A stretch of 64,000 nt of DNA from Chryseobacterium glaciei (GTDB lineage Bacteria; Bacteroidota; Bacteroidia; Flavobacteriales; Weeksellaceae), in contig NZ_CP015199.1 in NCBI RefSeq assembly GCF_001648155.1, positions 434,001-498,000 of the forward strand, read 5' to 3'. Below are positions 36,419 through 44,983 of this stretch, piece by piece (positions within the stretch are counted from its first letter, which is position 1; each line of letters starts with the position of its first letter). Below the pieces are notes generated by a model that saw only the letters and a list, made by a program, of their open reading frames with translations, had not been told where the DNA came from and did no database searches. Both the position numbers and the translations under genes were made by a program.

Positions 36419-36538
36419 TTGAACCATTAAGATTTATTTAAGGAGTTAAGAATATTAAGATCGCTACGCTTTAAGCTTAAAAATCAGAATGATTTTCTTA
36501 ATTAAACTTAACTCCTTAAATAAATCTTAATGGTTCAA
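36419..36538. repeat. Long intergenic inverted repeat with 32-bp perfect arms
   Basis: Arms at 36419-36450 and 36507-36538 are perfect complements containing CCATTAAGATTTATTTAAGG. The 56-bp centre is A/T-rich. It lies 5 bp after the helicase stop codon and may act as its terminator; the arms are far longer than needed for that. Confidence 0.9.
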
Positions 36539-36555
36539 ATAAATCTCTTTTAAGT

Positions 36556-36612
36556 TTTGGCTAAAGCCAAATTTGAATATCTGTTATAAAAAAACGGGCT
36601 AAAGCCCGTTCC
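36556..36612. terminator. Two hairpins sharing the core GGCTAAAGCC
   Basis: TTTGGCTAAAGCCAAA (36556-36571) and AACGGGCTAAAGCCCGTT (36593-36610) are separate short palindromes with the same core. The second is the stronger terminator candidate for the convergent genes on both sides. Confidence 0.7.
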
Positions 36613-36681
36613 TATTGATATAATTATTGTGTTTATTCGTGAAAAATATTTGTGTGATTCGTGTTTAAATAAATTTTTAAA

Positions 36682-37575
36682 CTACCTCACACCTTTCACT
36701 TTTGTCGGTAAAGTATACACCGATTTTGAAGCTGTGATGAATAAAATTTCATTATTCTTTCCTCCGAAAGTCACATTTGAAGTCCATTCTTCATCAATCG
36801 GGATTTGATAAATCTTTCTTCCATTACGATCGAAAACCGTTACACCCTTTCCTGTTAAATAAAGATTTCCGTGTTTGTCAAGCGTCATTCCATCTGATCC
36901 CATTTCGCAAAATAATTTCTTCTCAGATAATTTTCCTTCACCTAAAATGTCATAAACATAAGTTTTTCCGGCATCAATATCCGAAACGTAAAGCTTTTTA
37001 TACTTTTCACTTCCTACAATTCCGTTGGGTTGTGTGAATGTTTCTAGTTTGGTTATTTTTCCCTCTTTATTTCTGTAATATAAACTTTTGTGTGGAATTT
37101 CCTGTTTGAAATTTACCCAATAATCTCTTTTATATAAAGGATCTGTGAAGTACATTCCGCCAAATTCGTCGTTCCAGACATCGTTTGGTCCGTTCAGTCT
37201 TTTTCCTTCAAAACCTTTTGATAAAATTTGTACTTTTTTATCTTTTGATATCTTCCAGATTTCGCCATTGTCATCCGAACAAGTGATCAAATTATCATCC
37301 TTATCGAAATGTGTTCCATTGGCTCTCCCCGATTTATCTAAGAAAACAATTACCTGGTTGGTCTTCCAGTCCCAATAATAGATCTTATCATTGGGTTGGT
37401 CTGTAAAATATACATTCCCCTCTTTATCCGAAGATGGACCTTCCGTAAAACTAAATTTATCGGAAACCTTTTCCGGCTTTACACCATCATAAAACATGTT
37501 ACTATAATTTACTGATTTACAATTTACTAATGCGAAAACCAAACCAATCAAGCTGATTCTAAAGATATTTTTCAT
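36682..37575 (-). CDS. SMP-30/gluconolactonase-like lipoprotein
   Basis: 297 residues. An N-terminal lipoprotein signal ends at LVNC with Cys19 as the lipid anchor. The rest is a six-bladed propeller of the SMP-30/LRE family with the metal-site motifs FTEGPSSDKEGNVYFTDQ (split around residue 45), RLNGPNDVWNDEFGGMYFTDP (around residue 130) and the Asp in YVSDIDAG near 200. Relatives hydrolyse sugar lactones in the periplasm; the substrate here is unknown. It is a single gene, transcribed toward the helicase. Confidence 0.88.
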   Translation of the reverse strand: MKNIFRISLIGLVFALVNCKSVNYSNMFYDGVKPEKVSDKFSFTEGPSSDKEGNVYFTDQPNDKIYYWDWKTNQVIVFLDKSGRANGTHFDKDDNLITCSDDNGEIWKISKDKKVQILSKGFEGKRLNGPNDVWNDEFGGMYFTDPLYKRDYWVNFKQEIPHKSLYYRNKEGKITKLETFTQPNGIVGSEKYKKLYVSDIDAGKTYVYDILGEGKLSEKKLFCEMGSDGMTLDKHGNLYLTGKGVTVFDRNGRKIYQIPIDEEWTSNVTFGGKNNEILFITASKSVYTLPTKVKGVR

Positions 37576-37831
37576 TCTCCATTTTTTAACGGTTACAATT
37601 TACGATATCAACGATAAGATTCAAAGTTTATTTTATCATTTTGAGATATTAAAATTTAAATTTAAAATGTCCTTATTGTCCTATTTTGTAAGTAGATGGT
37701 ATTAGTAATTAATTGGTTTAATGCAGAGCTTTGCAGTAGTCTAATCAAAAGATATTTTTTCTTTATCTGATACGTAGAATAAGTAATTAATCAAGTTTGA
37801 TGTGACGTTTCAAATTAAAACAACCTAAGCG

Positions 37832-39274
37832 ATGAGCATACAATCCGGCGATATTAAAACTTCAGACATTGAAAATGAAGCTTTTAGAAATTCGGTAGGC
37901 ACGATGGATGAAACCGGAAGCCGAAAATGGGTTTTCCCAAGGAAACCAAAAGGAAAATACACCAATTATAGAAATTATGTGAGCTATTTTCTATTAGCTT
38001 TATTCTTTGGATTACCTTTTATAAAAATCAACAATAATCCTTTTTTATTAATTAATGTTATCGACAGAAGGTTTTTCATTTTTGGGCAACCATTCTATCT
38101 TCAGGATTTCTTTATTCTGGCGTTAGGAGCAGTTACTTCCGTAATTTTCGTCATGCTTTTCACCGTCGTTTTTGGAAGAATATTCTGTGGCTGGCTTTGT
38201 CCGCAAACCATTTTTATGGAAAGTGTTTTCAGAAAAATCGACTACTGGATCGAGGGCGACAGAAACAAACAAATGAAACTCGACAGACAGGAATGGGACG
38301 CTGAAAAGATTAGAAAAAGAATAACGAAATGGTCTATTTTCATATTAATATCCGTGATTATTTCACATTTCATGTTCATGTATATCGTGGGTTATGAAGA
38401 GGTGATTAAGATCATGAAAGAAGGTCCAATTGACCATTCTTTGAAATTCATAGGAATGATTGGCTTTGCAATGACTTTTTATTTTGTTTTTGCATGGCTT
38501 CGGGAACAGGTTTGTACTTTGGTTTGTCCGTACGGAAGACTTCAGGGAGTGTTGATCGACAAACAGACCATGAATGTTTATTACGATTTTAAAAGAGGAG
38601 AAAATCGTTCAAAATGGAGAAACGGAGAAGATCGAAAAGCTGAAGGAAAAGGAGATTGCATCGATTGCCAACAATGCGTAGTTGTCTGCCCAACAGGAAT
38701 CGACATCAGAAACGGACAACAATTGGAATGCATCAACTGTACAGCTTGTATCGATGCCTGCGACGAGGTCATGGAAAAGGTTGGACTTCCAAAAGGATTG
38801 GTACGATATGCAACCGAAGCCGAGATTGAAAATCAGGAGAAGTTCAAATTTACTTCAAGAATGAAAGTTACGACTGCATTTCTTGTTATATTAATCGGGT
38901 TCCTTGGATTTCTAATGTACGACCGAGGTTCTATGGAAGCTAAATTCATCAAACCTGCAGGATCAACATTTTTCATTAAAAACGGAAAAATAACGAATAC
39001 TTTTATCTATACTCTTCTTAACAAAACGAACGAGAAAAAGACTTTAACCATAAAAGTTATGAATCCTAAAAATGCTGAAATAACATTCTTTGGTTCAGAA
39101 AAAATCATCTTAAAAGGTGATGAAATTTTAAAAGGAAACATCAATATCACTTTTCCCGAAGAAGACATTAAATTTTCAAAACAAAATATGACCATCGGTG
39201 TATTCGACGAAACCGGAAAAATGCTGGATTCTTTTGACACTAATTTTGAAGGACCGTTTAAGTTGTTGTTATAA
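37832..39274 (+). CDS. ccoG: Cytochrome c oxidase accessory protein CcoG (RdxA/FixG family)
   Basis: 480 residues. Membrane segments flank the conserved Cys motifs GRIFCGWLCPQTIF near 125 and VCTLVCPYGRLQG near 228. A ferredoxin-like part has CIDCQQCVVVCP and CINCTACIDACD (about 275-312) for two [4Fe-4S] clusters, and the C-terminal part (about 370-480) is the Ig-like FixG domain. CcoG is a copper reductase needed for cbb3 oxidase maturation. The ccoNOP genes, which often lie next to it in Bacteroidota, are not in the flanking sequence here. Confidence 0.95.
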   Translation: MSIQSGDIKTSDIENEAFRNSVGTMDETGSRKWVFPRKPKGKYTNYRNYVSYFLLALFFGLPFIKINNNPFLLINVIDRRFFIFGQPFYLQDFFILALGAVTSVIFVMLFTVVFGRIFCGWLCPQTIFMESVFRKIDYWIEGDRNKQMKLDRQEWDAEKIRKRITKWSIFILISVIISHFMFMYIVGYEEVIKIMKEGPIDHSLKFIGMIGFAMTFYFVFAWLREQVCTLVCPYGRLQGVLIDKQTMNVYYDFKRGENRSKWRNGEDRKAEGKGDCIDCQQCVVVCPTGIDIRNGQQLECINCTACIDACDEVMEKVGLPKGLVRYATEAEIENQEKFKFTSRMKVTTAFLVILIGFLGFLMYDRGSMEAKFIKPAGSTFFIKNGKITNTFIYTLLNKTNEKKTLTIKVMNPKNAEITFFGSEKIILKGDEILKGNINITFPEEDIKFSKQNMTIGVFDETGKMLDSFDTNFEGPFKLLL

Positions 39275-39275
39275 A

Positions 39276-39345
39276 TAAGTTGGAGAGTTTTAGCGTTTGA
39301 GAGTTTATGCGTTATAGATTAAACTATCAACCAGAAACCAACTTA
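39276..39345. repeat. Short inverted repeat around a 16-bp tandem repeat
   Basis: TAAGTTGG (39276-39283) is complementary to CCAACTTA (39338-39345). Between them two related 16-bp units, GAGAGTTTTAGCGTTT and GAGAGTTTATGCGTTA, lie in tandem. The right arm overlaps the AraC-type stop codon. Confidence 0.55.
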
Positions 39346-40224
39346 AGCCTTATATTTCTTTATAAATTGCGTGGGAGTCATTCCTGAGCCTTTGCGGAAG
39401 ACTCTCACAAAATAAGAATATTCCTCATAACCAAGACGAAAAGCTATTTCAACCAGGCTCTCATCAAGGTACATCAGCATTCTTTTTGCTTCCAAAATTA
39501 CCCTTTCAGTAATCACTTCTGTTGCCGTTTTTTGAACCACGGTTTGCGTAATTCTGTTTAAATGTTTTGGCGAGATTTCCATTATAGACGCATAATACGC
39601 GATTGATTTTTGAGTTGTAAAATATTGTTCAACCAAATTCTCAAAATCCTGATAATGTTTAAAATAAGAAACACTTGTCGGCGAACTTATTTCATCAAAA
39701 TTTTTAGAAAACTGCCTTGTCGTATAGATATAAATCTGAGACATAAGAGAAAGAATAAAATCGTCTTTCATCATATTTTGAGCATGATATTCTTCTTCTA
39801 TTTCTTTGAACAAATTAATTATTTTCAAGAAATCGTCCGATTCAAACTGAAATTTTCTCGGAAAAGTTGGCGAACTGAAAAAAGGGAAACTCCTCAATTT
39901 TCTGTTCACATAATGCATATCATAATATTCCTGCGAGCAGAAAAAAATATAACCATCAGTATCTTCCGAAAGTTCCCAACTGTGAACCTGCCCCGGCGAT
40001 AAAAAGAAAATACTTCCCTCAGAAACTTCATATTTCTGAAAATCAATCTCATGAATCCCTTTCCCTTTCGTAAAAAGTACGGTGACATAAAAATCGTGAC
40101 GGTGCGGTTTCTCAATATGCTTATGACTGGAAACCAAATGATCTCTCATCGTATTAAAATAAAAATCCGAAGCATTCTTCCCAGACTGAAAAAGATCGAT
40201 ATGTAAGACTGAGATAGAATTCAT
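39343..40224 (-). CDS. AraC-family transcriptional regulator
   Basis: 293 residues from the ATG at 40224; an in-frame TTG at 40245 is less likely. The N-terminal cupin domain has HKHIEKPHRHDFYVTVLF near 28-45 and SEGSIFFLSPGQVHSWEL near 70, typical of small-molecule-sensing AraC proteins. The C-terminal double helix-turn-helix (about 195-290) ends with LAFRLGYEEYSYFVRVFRKG-like sequence, here IAFRLGYEEYSYF and GMTPTQF. It should activate genes in response to an unknown ligand. It stands divergent from the MerR-type gene, with 150 bp between. Confidence 0.92.
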   Translation of the reverse strand: MNSISVLHIDLFQSGKNASDFYFNTMRDHLVSSHKHIEKPHRHDFYVTVLFTKGKGIHEIDFQKYEVSEGSIFFLSPGQVHSWELSEDTDGYIFFCSQEYYDMHYVNRKLRSFPFFSSPTFPRKFQFESDDFLKIINLFKEIEEEYHAQNMMKDDFILSLMSQIYIYTTRQFSKNFDEISSPTSVSYFKHYQDFENLVEQYFTTQKSIAYYASIMEISPKHLNRITQTVVQKTATEVITERVILEAKRMLMYLDESLVEIAFRLGYEEYSYFVRVFRKGSGMTPTQFIKKYKA

Positions 40225-40324
40225 CCTAATTTTATTTGATATCAAAAATAAAAAAAAAATTCAAAGGTCTAGAATGACTTTATACATGATTTATACAAGA
40301 AAATACAACATTTTGTGTTACGTA

Positions 40325-40357
40325 TTTGTAACAAGGTTTAAAAAATATTTATCTTTG
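40325..40357 (+). promoter_or_regulatory. Promoter TTTG-N21-TATCTTTG, MerR-type gene
   Basis: TTTG (40325-40328) and TATCTTTG (40350-40357) match the -33/-7 elements. This lies 18 nt before the ATG at 40376, so the earlier in-frame start at 40274 is upstream of the promoter and unlikely. Confidence 0.8.
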
Positions 40358-40375
40358 AGTTTTAGGATTTGTAAA

Positions 40376-40717
40376 ATGAAGATAAATTTATCAGATAAAC
40401 TGTATTATTCTATAGGAGAAGTAGCGAAAGCTTTTGATGTAAACACTTCATTAATACGTTATTGGGAGCAGGAATTCCCTATCATTAAACCTAAAAAAAA
40501 CAAAAAAGGAAACCGATATTTCACTCCTGAAGACATTAAAAATCTACAGATCATCTACCATTTGGTAAAAGAAAAAGGCTACACGCTGGACGGAGCCCGA
40601 ATTGCGTTAACAACCAACTCCAAAATCTCTGAAACCGTCACGATTATCGATCGATTAGAGTTTGTAAAAGCTGAATTATTGAAGCTTAAAGAATCTTTGG
40701 CAGATAATCCGGAATAG
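40376..40717 (+). CDS. MerR-family transcriptional regulator
   Basis: 113 residues from the ATG at 40376. A single winged-helix DNA-binding domain: YYSIGEVAKAFDVNTSLIRYWEQEFP near residues 9-34, then GNRYFTPEDIKNLQIIYHLVKEKGYTLDGA. It lacks the C-terminal metal-binding cysteines of metal-sensing MerR proteins, as is common for the Bacteroidota group. What it controls is not visible here. A multi-HhH protein gene follows on the same strand, 137 nt away. Confidence 0.9.
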   Translation: MKINLSDKLYYSIGEVAKAFDVNTSLIRYWEQEFPIIKPKKNKKGNRYFTPEDIKNLQIIYHLVKEKGYTLDGARIALTTNSKISETVTIIDRLEFVKAELLKLKESLADNPE

Positions 40718-40854
40718 TTTTCTTTAAAATATTTACAAAAATTCTCTTTCAGATTTAAATTGACAATCTTATTTATCAAATTATATTACAAAAAATAGTA
40801 TTTCTAGTTCAGCCATTGCTTCATACTTAAATTTCTTATTAAGTTTACAGCAAG

Positions 40855-42153
40855 ATGAAAAAAAACTATTACCAAAAACTGGCATTCATGGGAATGCTGT
40901 TGATTATTCTTTTCACATTTCAAAAATATACAAGCAAGGAAAAAGAAGATTTTTCTGATGTAAAATTCGTTTCTGAAAGTACAACTCCTTTAAGTTTATC
41001 TGAATTTGAACCAAACGATCTTGACCAGAAACAATGGCAAAATCTAGGCTTTACTGAAAAGCAAATTGCCACTATTTTAAATTATAAAAAGGTTGTTGGA
41101 GGAAGATTTACATCAAAAGAACAATTCAAAAAATGCTATGCTGTTTCGCCGGAAAAGTTTAAAGAGCTGGAATCCTATATTTTACTTCCTGAAACTAATA
41201 AAGAAGCTAAATCAAGTCATTTTAAAAGCTTCGAGAAGAAGAGCATCAATATTTCAGGGAAATTCAATCCTGATCATTATTCTGCGAATGATTGGGTGAA
41301 AATGGGTTTCAGTGAAAGACAGGCGGAAGCTATTTTAAAGTATAAAAGTTATTTAGGCGGAAATTTTGTCAGCAAAGAAAAGTTTAAAGAATGTTTTATT
41401 ATTAATGATGAAAACTATGAAAAACTTGAACCTTATTTGATACTTCCTACAAAAACTCCTGAAAATTTCAAAAATTTTGCTAGAAACTTTACTTCCAGAA
41501 AATCCAAAGTTCAATATCATTCTTTTGATCCGAATACTTTGAATATTGATGGTTGGAAGGCTTTCGGATTTTCAGAAAAACAGGCAAATACTATTGTTAA
41601 TTATCGAGATAGAAACTTAAAAGGAAGTTTTAAAAATTTAGAAGATATTCAAAAATGTTTTGTGATTTCAGCTGAAAAGTTTGAAGAATTAAGACCTTAT
41701 ATTAAACTTAATCCATCAAATTTAGCAAAGATTGATGAAAAGAAATTTGAAATCAGACAAGAGAAAACAGACTTTTCAAAAATAGACCTGAATTCAATTA
41801 CTTTTAAACAGCTTTTAGAATTTGGAATGGATGAAAGAGCTGCAGGTTCAATAATAGGATTTAGAAAAAAATTAGGAGGTTTTGTAAATAAAGATCAGAT
41901 TTTGACGACTTATAATATTGATAAAGATTTAACTCAAAAACTACTTACAATTGCTCCGTTAAATACTTCAAATGTCCCAAAATATACTTTGGTTGATGCT
42001 CCCGAAGAATGGCTTAAAAATCATCCTTATTTTAAATATTCTGCGGATAAAATTATTTTCTACAGAATTAGCGAACGCGATGAAAAGAAAATCTGGAAAT
42101 TATTGAAAGTGAAGCCGGAATATGAGGCAAGAATGAAACTGTATTTGAAATAG
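40855..42153 (+). CDS. Membrane-anchored protein with four to five ComEA-like helix-hairpin-helix repeats
   Basis: 432 residues. One N-terminal membrane anchor (FMGMLLIILFTF, residues about 11-22) leads into four repeats of about 60-85 residues starting near 51 (FEPNDL), 137 (FNPDHY), 223 (FDPNTL) and 311 (IDLNSI). Each has the pattern W/L-x-x-x-GF-x-E-x-x-A-x-x-I-x-x-Y/F-R/K and ends in a loop before the next unit, as in ComEA-type HhH folds; a partial fifth unit follows at about 385. HhH folds commonly bind DNA without sequence preference. Four copies in one periplasmic-facing protein suggest DNA binding at the cell surface, which is an inference; a competence role is possible but not shown. 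Confidence 0.85.
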   Translation: MKKNYYQKLAFMGMLLIILFTFQKYTSKEKEDFSDVKFVSESTTPLSLSEFEPNDLDQKQWQNLGFTEKQIATILNYKKVVGGRFTSKEQFKKCYAVSPEKFKELESYILLPETNKEAKSSHFKSFEKKSINISGKFNPDHYSANDWVKMGFSERQAEAILKYKSYLGGNFVSKEKFKECFIINDENYEKLEPYLILPTKTPENFKNFARNFTSRKSKVQYHSFDPNTLNIDGWKAFGFSEKQANTIVNYRDRNLKGSFKNLEDIQKCFVISAEKFEELRPYIKLNPSNLAKIDEKKFEIRQEKTDFSKIDLNSITFKQLLEFGMDERAAGSIIGFRKKLGGFVNKDQILTTYNIDKDLTQKLLTIAPLNTSNVPKYTLVDAPEEWLKNHPYFKYSADKIIFYRISERDEKKIWKLLKVKPEYEARMKLYLK

Positions 42154-42171
42154 TAAATGCTTTATTCGTAA

Positions 42172-42267
42172 ATGCTTCGACTCCGCTCAGCATGACATCG
42201 CTAAAAATTCACTGTTAAAATAATACAGTTAGTATTAGAAATGTCATGCTGAGCAGAGTCGAAGCAT
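42172..42267. repeat. Intergenic palindrome, GACTCCGCTCAG family
   Basis: 27-bp arms (42172-42198 and 42241-42267) with one mismatch contain TCGACTCCGCTCAGCATGAC. The core is shared with the palindrome at 5054-5131. It lies between the convergent multi-HhH and rluF genes. Confidence 0.85.
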
Positions 42268-42294
42268 CTATAAAATTATTTATCGAGCTTATAA

Positions 42295-43020
42295 TTATTC
42301 TATAGTCTTACTAGAATCTCCAAGTAAATCATTCAAAGTAGAAAGTTCAGTATCCGTTAAATCTCTCCATTTTCCAACGGGAATATCTAATTTTACATTC
42401 ATGATACGAATTCTTTTTAGCTTTTTTACTTCGTAGCCAAGATATTCGCACATTCTACGGATTTGTCTGTTTAAGCCTTGTGTAAGAACGATCCTGAAAG
42501 TCATATCGTCAATTTTTTCAACTTCACATTTTTTTGTGACTGTATCCAAAATAGGAACTCCATTTCGCATTTTATCTAAAAATTTTGGATTCGTAGGTTT
42601 GTCTACTCGCACCAAATACTCTTTTTCGTGATTGTTTCTGGCTCTCAGAATTTTATTAACGATATCACCGTCGTTGGTTAAAAGAATCAATCCCTCACTT
42701 GGTTTATCTAATCTTCCGATTGGGAAAATTCTTTTCGGATGGTTAATATATTCTATAATATTATCTATTTCGCGCTTGGTATCTGTTGTACAAACGATGC
42801 CTACAGGTTTATTGAAAGCAATGTAAATTGGTTCATCCTCAGATTCACGTATTGGTTTGCCGTCAACTTCCACGATATCTTCATCAGAAACCTTAGTTCC
42901 CATTTCAGGAACCTTACCATTGATCGTAATTCTGCCTTCTTCCAAAAGCTTATCTGCAGCTCTTCGCGAGCAGTATCCAGCTTCCGATAAATATTTATTG
43001 ATACGTGTTTTCTCCTGCAT
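42295..43020 (-). CDS. rluF: 23S rRNA pseudouridine(2604) synthase
   Basis: 241 residues. An N-terminal S4 RNA-binding domain ([20 protein letters not shown]) precedes the RsuA/RluB-type catalytic domain with the nucleophile Asp105 in GRLDKPSEG. The stretches [23 protein letters not shown] and [22 protein letters not shown] match RluF closely, better than RluB or RsuA. It should modify U2604 of 23S rRNA. It follows truB by 10 nt and is probably the last gene of its operon. Confidence 0.9.
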   Translation of the reverse strand: MQEKTRINKYLSEAGYCSRRAADKLLEEGRITINGKVPEMGTKVSDEDIVEVDGKPIRESEDEPIYIAFNKPVGIVCTTDTKREIDNIIEYINHPKRIFPIGRLDKPSEGLILLTNDGDIVNKILRARNNHEKEYLVRVDKPTNPKFLDKMRNGVPILDTVTKKCEVEKIDDMTFRIVLTQGLNRQIRRMCEYLGYEVKKLKRIRIMNVKLDIPVGKWRDLTDTELSTLNDLLGDSSKTIE

Positions 43021-43030
43021 AGGTTAGTTT

Positions 43031-43729
43031 TTAATTATTACCAAATCTAAAATCATTATCTAAAAACTGAGTCGTTGCGTCTTCAATTTTATAGTCACCA
43101 ATTTTTGTACGTCTTAACTGTGTTAAATAAGCTCCAACACCCAATTCCTGCCCAATATCGTGGGCTAAACTTCGGATATAAGTTCCTTTAGAACAGCCTA
43201 CTGTAAAGCTTACTAAAGGAAGATCTATTTTGATATCTTCAATATAAAGAATCGTTGTTTTTCTGGATTTCATTTCTACTTCCTCTCCTGCTCTAGCCAA
43301 ATTATAGGCTCTTTGTCCATCAATCTTTATTGCAGAAAAAACAGGTGGCGTTTGATCTATTTCACCTAAAAATTTCATTACAGCTTCATTTATCTGCTCT
43401 TCTGAAACGTGAGAGTAATCTTGTTGAAGGATTTCAGGTTTTTCGGTGTCGTATGATTCTGTTTGAACTCCAATTTTAATTTCAGTCCAGTATTCTTTGG
43501 GAGCATCCTGTATTTCAGGGATTTTCTTAGTGAATTTCCCGCAACAAACAATAAGCAATCCTGTTGCTCTTGGATCTAGTGTTCCGGCGTGACCAATTTT
43601 AAATTTCTTAGGAAGATTAAACTCTCTTTTGAGCTTATATTTCATTTTATTGACTGCCTGAAAAGAAGTCCAATCCAGAGGTTTGTCTAATAAAAAAGTA
43701 TATCCTGATTGCAGTTCTTCAGCTGTCAT
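43031..43729 (-). CDS. truB: tRNA pseudouridine(55) synthase
   Basis: 232 residues, at the short end because the C-terminal PUA domain found in many TruB proteins is missing or minimal. The catalytic Asp52 sits in HAGTLDPRATGLL, and YLTQLRRTKIGDY near 205 is another landmark. It makes pseudouridine 55 in the T-arm of tRNAs. It lies 47 nt after uppP and 10 nt before rluF. Confidence 0.95.
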   Translation of the reverse strand: MTAEELQSGYTFLLDKPLDWTSFQAVNKMKYKLKREFNLPKKFKIGHAGTLDPRATGLLIVCCGKFTKKIPEIQDAPKEYWTEIKIGVQTESYDTEKPEILQQDYSHVSEEQINEAVMKFLGEIDQTPPVFSAIKIDGQRAYNLARAGEEVEMKSRKTTILYIEDIKIDLPLVSFTVGCSKGTYIRSLAHDIGQELGVGAYLTQLRRTKIGDYKIEDATTQFLDNDFRFGNN

Positions 43730-43776
43730 GAATGATGAGTAATATGTAATTGTTAATCAGTAATTTTTTAACCTGA

Positions 43777-44595
43777 TTATTTAAAAAAGTAAAAATAAAT
43801 CAATAAAGCCAATCCAACAAAAATACGGTACCATCCCCAAGGTTTGAAACCATATTTATTTAAAACTCCGATGAAAGCTTTAATAGCGATTAACGCTACA
43901 ATAAATGCCACAACATTTCCAATCACGAAGATCATAATATGGTCGTTTGACGACATAATCATCTCGTACCCTTTTTGAGGATTAGGTGTTTCTTTACCCC
44001 ATGTTTTAACAAAAACAGAATAAACTGTAACCGCCAACATCGTAGGAACCGCCAAAAAGAATGAAAATTCTGCCGCAGCTTTTCTCGTTAACCCCTGAGT
44101 CATTCCTCCAATAATAGAAGCAGCACTTCTACTCGTTCCAGGCATCATCGCAAGACATTGCCAGAATCCAATTGTGATTGCTTTTTTTACAGTAATTCCT
44201 TTTTCATCATCGATGGTTGGATTTTTAAACCATTTATCTGCAAACAATAAAACAACTCCACCAAGTACTAAAACGGACGAAATTGCAATCTGATTTCCAA
44301 GGATAGCTTCAATTTTATCATCAAATAAATATCCTAAAACCAACGCAGGAACAACTGCATAAGCCAACTTAAAATAAAACTTGATATTGTTGAAATCAAA
44401 GAATTTTTTCCAATATGCAACTACAACAGACAAGATTGCCCCAAACTGAATGGAAACCTGAAACATTTTTAAAAATTCATCTTCCTGCATGCCCATTAAA
44501 TTGGCTGCAAAACCCATGTGTGCGGTAGAAGAGATTGGCAGATATTCTGTCAGCCCTTCAATAATGGCAATAACGATTGCTTTGATTAAATCCAT
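43777..44595 (-). CDS. uppP: Undecaprenyl-diphosphatase
   Basis: 272-residue inner-membrane enzyme of the BacA/UppP family. The two catalytic motifs are GLTEYLPISSTAHM (14-27) and PGTSRSAASI (near 165), set among about eight hydrophobic segments. It recycles undecaprenyl pyrophosphate for cell-wall and surface-sugar synthesis and is linked to bacitracin resistance when abundant. An intergenic palindrome at 44610-44673 sits between it and the upstream DUF3098 gene. Confidence 0.97.
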   Translation of the reverse strand: MDLIKAIVIAIIEGLTEYLPISSTAHMGFAANLMGMQEDEFLKMFQVSIQFGAILSVVVAYWKKFFDFNNIKFYFKLAYAVVPALVLGYLFDDKIEAILGNQIAISSVLVLGGVVLLFADKWFKNPTIDDEKGITVKKAITIGFWQCLAMMPGTSRSAASIIGGMTQGLTRKAAAEFSFFLAVPTMLAVTVYSVFVKTWGKETPNPQKGYEMIMSSNDHIMIFVIGNVVAFIVALIAIKAFIGVLNKYGFKPWGWYRIFVGLALLIYFYFFK

Positions 44596-44609
44596 AGTTT
44601 ATATAAAAA

Positions 44610-44673
44610 TTTAAAGATTAAGAGATATTGAAATCTAGAACATTCTAAATCTCGCAATTTCTTAATCTTTAAA
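44610..44673. repeat. Inverted repeat inside the ftsX-uppP run
   Basis: TTTAAAGATTAAGA (44610-44623) is a perfect complement of TCTTAATCTTTAAA (44660-44673), with partial pairing between. It lies between two genes of the same strand, so it may act on the transcript (partial termination or processing) and not only at an operon end. Confidence 0.7.
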
Positions 44674-44684
44674 ATAAAAATTAA

Positions 44685-44981
44685 TTATTTTCTTTTTAAA
44701 ATCGCGTATACTTCAATGACGAATCCTATTACAATGAATAGAGGTGCGATTCTGATTCTTCGGATAGAAAAAATATCTTCATTCCAAGAATTAGGATCTA
44801 GTTTTCCGTCAACAGTATTGGCGTCATGTCCCATCATTAATAAAAATCCGACAACGATAAATGCTAAACCAATAAGCATCCATTTAAAGTTTTGCTGTCC
44901 GAAATAGAACGTGTTTTCCTGAGTAGTTTCAGTTTCTTTACCGAAATCTGCTGCAGAAAATTTATTTGTTTTTTTGCTCAT
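44685..44981 (-). CDS. DUF3098 domain-containing membrane protein
   Basis: 98 residues with two membrane spans (LIGLAFIVVGFLLMMGHD and PLFIVIGFVIEVYAIL). This small family occurs in Bacteroidota, regularly between ftsX and uppP as here. Its function is unknown, and the position suggests a part in cell-envelope or division work. The stop and the upstream ftsX stop/start region are only 2 nt apart, so it is almost certainly co-transcribed with ftsX. Confidence 0.9.
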   Translation of the reverse strand: MSKKTNKFSAADFGKETETTQENTFYFGQQNFKWMLIGLAFIVVGFLLMMGHDANTVDGKLDPNSWNEDIFSIRRIRIAPLFIVIGFVIEVYAILKRK

Positions 44982-44983
44982 TT

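Noticed and set aside
40274..40375. Extended N-terminus for the MerR-type regulator
   Set aside because: It starts upstream of the TATCTTTG promoter, and the DNA-binding domain begins soon after the ATG at 40376.
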